A stretch of 35,102 bases of DNA from Clostridia bacterium (lineage in GTDB: Bacteria; Bacillota; Clostridia; Oscillospirales; CAG-272). The notes beneath the pieces are model-generated. The model ran no database searches and was not told where the DNA came from. It saw only the letters and a program-made list of their open reading frames with translations. Positions within the stretch are counted from its first letter, which is position 1. Each line of letters starts with the position of its first letter. The stretch spans positions 1 to 35,102 of the forward strand of contig JAFUQP010000035.1 of the NCBI GenBank assembly GCA_017472305.1. Reading direction: 5' to 3'. Below are positions 7,326 to 13,887 of this stretch, one piece after another. Position numbers and translations under genes: made by a program.

Positions 7326-7647
7326 GTTTTTACCGATTTACTTATACCAAGACCAGTCCGCAAGCTTTATTTACAATAATATCTTAAAGAACATTATAAA
7401 AGACGGTTACGACAACGTTCTATGTCGGAAGATTATATAAACTCGCTTGCATTAATTACCATTTATTGGTAATTATCAGGTGATTACAAAATTTCTTTTT
7501 GTAAGATTTTGTAGCGCCGACTTTGAGTGAGTTCCCCACCGCAAGTCTTTGTTTTGAACAGATTACAAAGACAAAGACCCATTTTCTTTTAGAATCTTAC
7601 AATAATTTCGGCATTATTCCCCACATTCATACAAAGGAGCAAATGAA
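7326..7647 (+). other. parA-parB intergenic region with hairpins
   Basis: This 322-bp gap separates two genes that are usually adjacent. It holds an ATTACC/GGTAAT hairpin (7456-7474), a TTACAAAA/TTTTGTAA inverted repeat (about 7485-7506) and a GTCTTTGT/ACAAAGAC 8-bp repeat (about 7544-7571). A weak promoter reading TTGCAT, 17 nt, TAATTA overlaps the first hairpin. No coding sequence is convincing. parB may therefore be transcribed separately from parA. Confidence 0.5.
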
Positions 7648-8532
7648 ATGGCAAAGAAAAACAGCGGCCTCGGCAGAGGCCTTGATGCAATATTTCTTGA
7701 CAACGCGCTTATAGAGAGCGAAAACGGCGGCGAGGACAAAATCGCTACGCTTAAGCTTTCACTTATCGACCCGAAGAGCGACCAGCCCAGAAAGTATTTT
7801 GATAAAGAGGCACTCGAGCAGCTCGCCTCGTCGATTCTGGAAAACGGACTTCTTCAGCCCATTCTCGTCAGGGAGTACGGCGACGGAAGATATCAGATAA
7901 TCGCAGGAGAGCGACGCTTCCGCGCCTCAAAGCTTGCAGGGCTATCGGAAATCCCCGCAATCGTGCTTGATAGGGACGACAGAAAGGCGGCAGAGATTGC
8001 CCTTATCGAGAACGTTCAGCGAGAGGACCTCAACCCACTCGAGGAAGCGCTTGGCTATAAGGCACTCGCCGAGGAATACGATATGACACAAGAGGAGCTC
8101 TCCCTTAAGGTCGGCAAGAGCCGCAGCGCGATAGCCAATACCTTAAGACTTCTCGACCTTCCCGACGAGGTGTTAACGCTCGTCGCCTCGAAGGAGCTTT
8201 CGGCAGGTCACGCCAGAACGCTCCTCGGTCTTAAGGAGCGCGACGAAATGATTCTTCTCGCGCAGATGTGCATTGAAAACGACCTCTCGGTAAGAGCTCT
8301 CGAGCTTGAGGTCAAGCGCCTCAACAAGCCGATTAAGGTAACTCCGCCGAAGGAAATCCCCTTTGTCGATTACTTCCGCGAGCTCGAGCTTAAGGTGCAG
8401 TCGCACCTCGGCAGACGCGTAAAAATCGAGGAAAAGGGCAAAAAGAAAACGATAACCCTCACCTATGAGAACAACGAGGACCTCGACGAAATTATCAAGC
8501 TCCTCTGCGGCGACAGCTTCCTCTCGGAGTAA
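7648..8532 (+). CDS. parB: Chromosome partitioning protein ParB (Spo0J)
   Basis: ParB is a parS-specific DNA-binding CTPase that loads at parS, slides along DNA as a clamp and recruits SMC. The 294-residue protein begins with the typical GLGRGLDAIF (7-16), then has the CTP-binding boxes GERRFRA (87-93) and ENVQREDLNPLE (121-132), and a helix-turn-helix region around 145-200 that reads TQEELSLKVGKSRSAIANTLRLL. The C-terminal 45 residues form the dimerisation part. AAAGGAG lies 8 nt before the ATG. All four cognate parS sites in this window lie 1.4-1.6 kb upstream. Confidence 0.97.
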   Translation: MAKKNSGLGRGLDAIFLDNALIESENGGEDKIATLKLSLIDPKSDQPRKYFDKEALEQLASSILENGLLQPILVREYGDGRYQIIAGERRFRASKLAGLSEIPAIVLDRDDRKAAEIALIENVQREDLNPLEEALGYKALAEEYDMTQEELSLKVGKSRSAIANTLRLLDLPDEVLTLVASKELSAGHARTLLGLKERDEMILLAQMCIENDLSVRALELEVKRLNKPIKVTPPKEIPFVDYFRELELKVQSHLGRRVKIEEKGKKKTITLTYENNEDLDEIIKLLCGDSFLSE

Positions 8533-8572
8533 TTTTCCGTGTCTGAAATACCGACAAGAGGGGGGTGACAGC

Positions 8573-8920
8573 TTGCAGCCGTATATCTACATACCGATAA
8601 TTCTATTATGGATTGTCATCTTTACGACCTTCCGTAGCCAACGAAGGGCAATAATCCTACGGAAAATCATTGAAAGAAAAAGAAAAGCGGAGAACACCGA
8701 AATGAAAGAGCTTGCAGAAAGATTTATTGGCAAGGAGTGCCTACTTTACACCTTTGACGGCGGCCGTCAGTACGAGGGAACAGTCAAAGAAGTAACCGAC
8801 GGCGCGCTTCTCATAGAAAAGGACGGGGCGGAAGAGGCAGTCAACCTCGATTTTATTATCCGTATTAGGGAATATCCAAAAAACAAAAAGGGTAAGAAAA
8901 AGTCGCTTGTGCTCGACTAA
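8573..8920 (+). CDS. Small membrane-anchored protein with Sm-like C-terminal domain
   Basis: The reading frame runs back into parB, but a TTG at 8573 just after the purine-rich AGAGGGGGGTGAC is the likely start, giving 115 residues. An N-terminal TM segment (PYIYIPIILLWIVIFTTF) is followed by a basic amphipathic stretch (RSQRRAIILRKIIERKRK) and then a compact domain of about 60 residues, with FIGKECLLYTFDGG, YEGTVKEVTDGALLIEK and NLDFIIRIREYPKNKKGKKK. The strand pattern looks like a small Sm/SH3-like barrel. It resembles a conserved uncharacterised family in Clostridia. It lies 40 bp after parB and probably shares its transcript. Function unknown. Confidence 0.75.
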   Translation: MQPYIYIPIILLWIVIFTTFRSQRRAIILRKIIERKRKAENTEMKELAERFIGKECLLYTFDGGRQYEGTVKEVTDGALLIEKDGAEEAVNLDFIIRIREYPKNKKGKKKSLVLD

Positions 8921-9035
8921 GCCCCTCGGCAGCAGAGCCAAAACATAAGCCCCACAGCGGAAAAATTCCGTCACGCCCCGGCGAAAAAACCCTAGCTTGT
9001 TCAATATTCGTTCAATAATTCTTTATATATTAGTA

Positions 9036-9064
9036 TTGAATTGAGCGCCTTTTGGCGGTATACT
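9036..9064 (+). promoter_or_regulatory. Promoter with inverted repeat in the spacer
   Basis: TTGAAT (9036-9041), 17 nt, TATACT (9059-9064). The spacer contains a CGCC-TTTT-GGCG inverted repeat centred between the two boxes, which could be an operator or a cruciform-forming element. It drives the gene starting at 9132. Confidence 0.65.
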
Positions 9065-9131
9065 ATATATAAGCTATGCCGTCGGGCAACCGAGGCGGCT
9101 TTGAATAACCGCACCGCTAAAAGGAACAGTT

Positions 9132-9689
9132 ATGAGTTTTGTAGAATACCTTGACAGGTTTATAAATCTGAACCTCAACGAATATCCGAATATCGGCATC
9201 AATCTTGAGATAAACAAGCTGATGCTATGCCTCTTTATCGGACTTGTGCTATCGACCGTGCTTGTCAGCTACTTCCGTAAGGGAATGGTAGACCTCGTGC
9301 GCTCGCTTTTGCGCCGAGAGGCAAGATGTGAGGAGAGCGCGAAAACGCTCGGCGAGCTGAGGTTAAGCTCGCTTGCCGTAAAATACGCCGTAACGAAAAA
9401 TTCGAGAATTCAGAAGATAGTCAAGCGAGTAGGCGCGCCCGAGTACAGCTACGAGGAGTACCGCGAGCTGATTAAAAGGAAGGGCTTCAAGGAAGAGAGG
9501 ATAGACCTTGAGTCTGCGAGGTTCTATATTCCCGAGGGTGCATCTGACGAGGCAAACCGCATCTATGAAAAGAACGAAATATCGCTTATTAACACGCTTC
9601 TATTCTGCGTGCTGCTCTTAATAATTTTCGTTTGCGTAGCACTCGTAATGCCCGAAATTCTGACGCTCGTTGATGCGGCGCTGGCTTAA
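9132..9689 (+). CDS. Two-TM membrane protein of unknown function
   Basis: The 185-residue protein has one TM segment at about 29-46 and another at about 150-172, with a charged domain of some 100 residues between them. That region contains YAVTKNSRIQKIVKRVG and YSYEEYRELIKRKGFKEE, with many Lys/Arg and Glu. By the positive-inside rule this middle part is cytoplasmic. I recognise no family; it looks like a conserved hypothetical protein of Clostridia. AAAAGGAA lies about 5 nt before the ATG. It has its own promoter and ends at a strong bidirectional terminator. Confidence 0.75.
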   Translation: MSFVEYLDRFINLNLNEYPNIGINLEINKLMLCLFIGLVLSTVLVSYFRKGMVDLVRSLLRREARCEESAKTLGELRLSSLAVKYAVTKNSRIQKIVKRVGAPEYSYEEYRELIKRKGFKEERIDLESARFYIPEGASDEANRIYEKNEISLINTLLFCVLLLIIFVCVALVMPEILTLVDAALA

Positions 9690-9720
9690 CGCCTTTATAA
9701 GAGCCTTTATAAAACAATAT

Positions 9721-9768
9721 AAAAAACACCGTTTTTGTAACGTTTGGTTTACAAATTCGGTGTTTTTT
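9721..9768. terminator. Bidirectional intrinsic terminator
   Basis: AAAAAACACCG plus TTTTTGTAA pairs with TTACAAATT plus CGGTGTTTTTT; the A tract on one side and T tract on the other serve both strands. It sits between convergent genes ending at 9689 (+) and 9828 (-). Confidence 0.9.
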
Positions 9769-9827
9769 AATTTTTTCTGCGAATCAGGAATTTATCGCTC
9801 GGCGATTTCATCCGCCAACGGTGGATT

Positions 9828-10679
9828 TCACACGTCTTTGACGGATTTGTCTATGTAACCTTCCGCCCGGGGCATCACACAAAGTGCCGCGGCGTAATTT
9901 CTGTCGCCAAAGGCGAACGAGGCGCAGGCTACACCCAGGCTCTTCTCGGAGAGTATTTCACCAAGCAAAGAATAGGCGGAAAAACCCCGTCCGTCAAGCT
10001 TAAGGAGTGCCTCTGCCGTCGCCCAAAGCTCGGTTTTATCAAGCTCACGACAAGTCGCAGAGCTCGGTGTAGCTATAGCTACAGCAAGGGAAGCGGCATC
10101 GCTACAAGGTGCGACACCGCTACAAGGTGCGACACCATGGGAAGCAATACCCCCGTCACGCGCCCCCGAAAGGAGCATCTCTCCCGAGCCTTCGGTCGGC
10201 AATCCTTCGGGATTTTGTGCGGTTTTTTTAAGAATTTTTTCCGCCGCCGTGGGGCTATCCTCTGTGAAGAGGCTGATTTTTTCTCTGTGGGGGACAATGC
10301 TCGCGGATAGCACAAACCGCTTGTCGAGTCGCTCTCCGAGAGCTGCCGATACCTCTTTCTGCAAATCTGCTCCCACTCTCACGCTATCGCTGACCGCAAC
10401 AAGGACAAGCTCTCCGCTATGCGAGATGCTGAAATCAATCGCCGACCGCACCCCGTCCTTATGCAGATACGGTCTGCCCCCCTCCTCAAATTCAAGAGCG
10501 AGGCTCTCGGGGTCGCAGCCGAAGTCCTTCCTAAGAATTTTAGAAAGCAGGCGGTAGGCGGTGTACCTTTCGAGCTTCACTTTGTCGCCCGAGAGCAGAA
10601 TATGCTCGACCGCCCCCGTCACAAGCCCCGAGAGAGGCCCTCTCCTTTTCCGTACCTTCTCAATTTTTACGGCTATCAT
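9828..10679 (-). CDS. 4'-phosphopantetheinyl transferase superfamily protein with insertion
   Basis: The enzyme family transfers phosphopantetheine from CoA to a carrier-protein serine, with Mg2+. Visible motifs are GRPYL (68-72), SISHSG (84-89), VGADLQ (Asp105 conserved, Gln107 where Sfp has Glu) and WATAEALLK (W219, E223) in place of the usual WxxKEA. Between the two halves lies about 90 extra residues (roughly 125-215), low in complexity, with GVAPCS twice in tandem (182-193). The start overlaps the rnj stop by ATGA, so the two are translationally coupled. Whether it acts on ACP, on a secondary-metabolism carrier, or is weakened by the Lys-to-Ala and Glu-to-Gln changes is open. Confidence 0.8.
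   Translation of the reverse strand: MIAVKIEKVRKRRGPLSGLVTGAVEHILLSGDKVKLERYTAYRLLSKILRKDFGCDPESLALEFEEGGRPYLHKDGVRSAIDFSISHSGELVLVAVSDSVRVGADLQKEVSAALGERLDKRFVLSASIVPHREKISLFTEDSPTAAEKILKKTAQNPEGLPTEGSGEMLLSGARDGGIASHGVAPCSGVAPCSDAASLAVAIATPSSATCRELDKTELWATAEALLKLDGRGFSAYSLLGEILSEKSLGVACASFAFGDRNYAAALCVMPRAEGYIDKSVKDV
10101..10136 (-). repeat. Perfect 18-bp tandem duplication inside the PPTase gene
   Basis: GCTACAAGGTGCGACACC occurs twice head to tail (10101-10118 and 10119-10136). It is in frame and encodes GVAPCS twice on the minus strand, in the non-conserved insertion. Confidence 0.95.
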
Positions 10680-12364
10680 ACGTTCATAATTACCGGCAAA
10701 ATCATAGGCTTGCGCTTGGTTTCCTTGAAGATAAACTTCGCAAGGTCGTCCTTGAGCTGAGCCTTGATATATGCGTAATCTCCCGAATGCTTTGCAAGCG
10801 ACTTTTCAAGAGATGCCTCGGATAGGCGCTTGGTTTCCTTCATAAGCTCCTCGGACTCCTTCACGTAGACAAATCCGCGCGACACGATATCGGGGCCTGA
10901 AATAATATAGCCGCCGTCCATATCAACCGTCGCGACAACAACCACAAGTCCGTCCTCAGAGAGGTGCTTTCTGTCGCGGAGAACAACGCTGCCGATATCG
11001 CCGACACCCGAGCCGTCAACAAGCACTCTGCCCGCGGGAACAGTTCCGTTGAAGCCTGCCGTTTTCTTGCCTATCTCGAGCACGCGTCCAAGCTCCGATA
11101 CGAAGATATTTTCCGAGGGAATTCCCATAAATTCCGCAAGGTCCTTGTTCGCATAGAGGTGGCGGTACTCGCCGTGTATGGGCATAAAATACTTAGGACG
11201 CGTCAGAGCCATCATAAGCTTAAGCTCCTCGCCGCGCGCGTGTCCCGAAACGTGTACGTCCTCGGTGGAGTCGTTCACAACCTTGACACCGCACCTGACG
11301 AGCGCGTTTATAATCTTGCCGACGAGCTTTTCGTTACCGGGAATTGCGCTTGAGGAGAGAATAACCACGTCGCGCGGAGAAATTCTCACCCTGTCGTGCT
11401 CGCCAAAGGCTATTCTGTAGAGTGCAGACATAGGCTCGCCCTGGCTTCCGGTAGTGATAAGCGTTACCTCCTCTGGCTTATAGCGCTTGATATCGTTAAC
11501 GTCGATAAGCACTCCGTCGGGAAGGTCCATATATCCAAGCTCCGCCGCAGCACCGATGACGTTTACCATACTTCTGCCGAGGACGGCAACCTTTCTTCCG
11601 TGGTTTGCCGAGGCGTTTATAATCTGCTGAACTCTGTGTACGTTCGAGGAGAAGGTCGCAATAATCAGCCTTCTGTCCTCGTATTGAGTAAATATTCTCT
11701 CAAGAGAAGAGCCTACCGTGCGCTCCGAGGGAGTATAGCCCGGGTGCTCGGCATTGGTTGACTCGCAGAGCAGAAGCTCCACGCCCGCCTTTCCAATCTC
11801 TCCGATTCTCGTCAAATCCATCATTTTTCCGTCTATCGGGGAGACGTCGAGCTTGAAGTCGCCGGTATGGAAAACAACGCCGACAGGTGTCTTTATTGAA
11901 ATCGCGCAGGCGTCGGCGATAGAGTGGTTCACGTGGATAAACTCCGCCTTGAAAACGCCGAGGTTAATTACGTCGCCCGCCTCGACAGTATATAATTCAG
12001 GCTCGAAGGGCGGGGGATTTTCGTCGAGCTTGCCCTCTATAATGCCGAGGGAGAGCCTCGTTCCGTAAATCGGAACGTTAATTGACTGGAGAACGTACGG
12101 CACAGCACCGATATGGTCCTCGTGGCCGTGGGTAATAAGTATTCCTCTGATTTTGTGCGCGTTCTTCACAAGATAGGTGATGTCGGGAATGACCAGGTCA
12201 ACACCGGGCATCTCCTCGTCGGGAAAGCCCATACCGCAGTCGATTACGACGATATCCTCGCCGTATTCAAGCACTGTCATATTCTTACCTATTTCCTGAA
12301 GACCGCCAAGAGAAATCACACGCAGCTTTCTGCCGTCGTCTCCCTTAATTCTTTCTTTCTTCAT
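10676..12364 (-). CDS. rnj: Ribonuclease J
   Basis: RNase J is a metallo-beta-lactamase/beta-CASP exo- and endoribonuclease central to mRNA decay and RNA 5'-end maturation in Bacillota. The 562-residue protein (normal length about 555) has the zinc motif HGHEDH (79-84), further metal ligands in HVNHS and HTGDFKLD, beta-CASP motifs in TFSSNVHRVQQI and TTGSQGE, and VHVSGHARGEEL and MPIHGEYRH near 390-420. The last 100 residues match the family's C-terminal domain. It starts 31 nt after a small tail-anchored protein gene and overlaps the PPTase start by 4 nt. Only one RNase J gene is visible, so J1 or J2 cannot be told. Confidence 0.97.
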   Translation of the reverse strand: MKKERIKGDDGRKLRVISLGGLQEIGKNMTVLEYGEDIVVIDCGMGFPDEEMPGVDLVIPDITYLVKNAHKIRGILITHGHEDHIGAVPYVLQSINVPIYGTRLSLGIIEGKLDENPPPFEPELYTVEAGDVINLGVFKAEFIHVNHSIADACAISIKTPVGVVFHTGDFKLDVSPIDGKMMDLTRIGEIGKAGVELLLCESTNAEHPGYTPSERTVGSSLERIFTQYEDRRLIIATFSSNVHRVQQIINASANHGRKVAVLGRSMVNVIGAAAELGYMDLPDGVLIDVNDIKRYKPEEVTLITTGSQGEPMSALYRIAFGEHDRVRISPRDVVILSSSAIPGNEKLVGKIINALVRCGVKVVNDSTEDVHVSGHARGEELKLMMALTRPKYFMPIHGEYRHLYANKDLAEFMGIPSENIFVSELGRVLEIGKKTAGFNGTVPAGRVLVDGSGVGDIGSVVLRDRKHLSEDGLVVVVATVDMDGGYIISGPDIVSRGFVYVKESEELMKETKRLSEASLEKSLAKHSGDYAYIKAQLKDDLAKFIFKETKRKPMILPVIMNV

Positions 12365-12395
12365 TCTTAATTCTTATATCTTTAATTACTTATTT

Positions 12396-12734
12396 TCAAA
12401 ACAAAAGGCTAATTAATATAGCCACCGATAAAGTCAGGACAACACCGAGTAAGAAAGGAAGGAGAAAACGTAAAAGCTTTCTTCTTTTTTCTCCTTTGTC
12501 GGTGCTATCTCGGGAAATACTCTCGTCGATAATTCTGTCTGCCTCAGAGAGCATATCCTTTATTTGAGCACGGGAATTATCTCTACCCTCGTTTACTATA
12601 AAATACGCCTCACTGAAAAGGCTGCTTCCCGTGTTTTTTAAATGTATTACCTTTTTTTCCGCTCCCCTCACGAACACTTCTCCAAACTTAAAATAATCAA
12701 GAGCTGTTCCGATGCCTGCTAAAGCGCACGGCAT
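12396..12734 (-). CDS. Small tail-anchored protein of unknown function
   Basis: The 112-residue protein has a soluble, mostly charged N-terminal part and ends in a single hydrophobic helix (about 91-112) preceded by KRRK, the pattern of a C-terminally anchored cytoplasmic protein. Residues 8-50 (TALDYFKFGEVFVRGAEKK and following) hint at a small alpha/beta unit; 55-75 look helical. No family is recognised. No good ribosome binding site stands in front of the ATG (GGTGAG is 13 nt away), so the start is uncertain. It lies 31 nt upstream of rnj, a likely shared transcript. Confidence 0.6.
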   Translation of the reverse strand: MPCALAGIGTALDYFKFGEVFVRGAEKKVIHLKNTGSSLFSEAYFIVNEGRDNSRAQIKDMLSEADRIIDESISRDSTDKGEKRRKLLRFLLPFLLGVVLTLSVAILISLLF

Positions 12735-12872
12735 TGTTATTCGTCAGCTCACCGCGACAGTTATCAATCACAGTCCGTCTGACAAAAAGATAGCCCTTGC
12801 CAAAAATTATTGACCTACAGAGAAGGGTTATTCACAAAAAGGATTTTTATTTTAGCTTGAGGGTTAAAGACG

Positions 12873-12948
12873 TGGCGAGGGGACTCTGGTATTCTATCCT
12901 CAATATACTTAAATAAAGTATAAAGAAATATAATTCTGCCCCTCGCCA
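12873..12948. other. Nested inverted repeat (possible structured RNA)
   Basis: A perfect 10-bp stem TGGCGAGGGG (12873-12882) with CCCCTCGCCA (12939-12948) encloses a second perfect 7-bp hairpin, TATACTT (12904-12910) with AAGTATA (12916-12922). It lies in the gap between the HTH protein gene and the tail-anchored gene. No U tract follows on either strand, so it is not a simple terminator. Confidence 0.5.
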
Positions 12949-13011
12949 AACCTAAAGATGCTTTAAATTTAATAGAATAAGCGCGTTTTTGTAAATATCA
13001 GTTTACAAATA

Positions 13012-13818
13012 TTACTTTCTTCCGAACCAGAGGAAGCCTCTCTTCTTCTTGCCATCGTCCTTTGCGGAGCTTCCTACCTGTACGGTTACAAGCTCGTCAA
13101 GCGAGTTAAGCTCGGGCTCATCCTCCTCATCGTCATCGTCGTCGCCTGCGAAGGAAAGTGCAGATGCTGCTGCGGGTGCGGGCTCTGCCTTAGGTGCTTC
13201 TGCTACAGGTGCTTCCTCTACTACAGGAGCTGCTTCTGCTACGGGTGCTTCCTCTACAACAGGTGCTGCCTCTGCTACAGGTGCTTCCTCTACTACAGGT
13301 GCTGCCTCTGCTACAGGTGCTGCTTCTGCTACAGGCGCTTCCTCGACAACAGGTGCTTCCTCTACAACGGGCGCGGGCTCTGCCTTAGGTGCCTCTTCTA
13401 CTACAGGAGCAGGAGCTGCCTTCTTAGGAGCCTTCTTTTCTGCCTTGGGTTCCTCTGCCTTGGGTGCTTCCTCTACTACGGGAGCAGCCTCTACTGCGGG
13501 AGCTTCAGCTGCAACGGGAGCTGCAACTGCTACAGGCTCTGCCTTGATTTCTGCTGCTACTGCGCCGTCCTCGGTCTTGGGCTTTCTCTTTCTCTTCTTC
13601 TTCTCGGGGCGGGGAACGTCGAATGAGTCGTCAAGAAGGTTGTCAATGGAGATACCGAGAAGCAGCTTCATCTCGAGAAGCTTCGGAACCTCGGGGTAGG
13701 ACTGGCCGCACTCCCACTTGTAGACCGCCTGACGCGATACGCCAACCGCGATAGCGAACTCCTCCTGGGTAAGGCCTTTGGTTTTTCTGAGAATAACGAG
13801 TTTTTCCTTGAATGTCAT
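13012..13818 (-). CDS. XRE-family HTH protein with Ala/Pro/Glu/Val repeat linker
   Basis: Residues 1-65 are a Cro/CI helix-turn-helix domain ([21 protein letters not shown] at 16-36, with helix 3 in [10 protein letters not shown]). A Lys/Arg patch (73-80) is followed by about 130 residues of low complexity made of [12 protein letters not shown] and APKAE units, then a run of Asp/Glu (about 222-236) and a basic aromatic end [12 protein letters not shown]. The repeats are close copies at the DNA level, so length is likely to vary between strains. The HTH is ordinary; the tail suggests a partner- or membrane-binding role, but this is inference. Ribosome binding site AAGGAGG is strong. The gene follows gyrA on the same strand. 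Confidence 0.88.
   Translation of the reverse strand: MTFKEKLVILRKTKGLTQEEFAIAVGVSRQAVYKWECGQSYPEVPKLLEMKLLLGISIDNLLDDSFDVPRPEKKKRKRKPKTEDGAVAAEIKAEPVAVAAPVAAEAPAVEAAPVVEEAPKAEEPKAEKKAPKKAAPAPVVEEAPKAEPAPVVEEAPVVEEAPVAEAAPVAEAAPVVEEAPVAEAAPVVEEAPVAEAAPVVEEAPVAEAPKAEPAPAAASALSFAGDDDDDEEDEPELNSLDELVTVQVGSSAKDDGKKKRGFLWFGRK
13190..13510 (-). repeat. Degenerate tandem repeat coding for Ala/Pro/Glu/Val units
   Basis: Copies of a unit close to GCTACAGGTGCTTCCTC recur, giving a 36-bp (12-residue) higher-order unit that spells [12 protein letters not shown]. The best-kept copies lie at about 13200-13390. Such sequence is prone to slippage and to assembly collapse. Confidence 0.85.
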
Positions 13819-13834
13819 GGTGTTAATCCTCCTT

Positions 13835-13857
13835 ACCGCCCGAAGGCGGTTTTTTTA
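13835..13857 (+). terminator. Hairpin with T tract, or UUCG hairpin before the HTH gene
   Basis: ACCGCC, CGAA, GGCGGT then seven T: on the plus strand this is a textbook terminator, although no plus-strand gene lies behind it. On the minus strand, that of the HTH gene, the loop is UUCG closed by C-G, and the stem directly abuts the AAGGAGG ribosome binding site, so it may instead shape translation. Confidence 0.6.
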
Positions 13858-13887
13858 TATAATTTTTAATTTTTTAAAATATATCAC

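Noticed and set aside
12735-13011. 6S RNA candidate
   Set aside because: There is a closing stem, but I could not match the central bubble or length of known Clostridia 6S RNAs; it is kept only as an unassigned inverted repeat.
13049-13699. Long plus-strand frame rich in Ser, Ala, Thr and Gly
   Set aside because: It is the complement of the APVVEE repeat region of the leftward HTH gene; it lacks a ribosome binding site and any domain.
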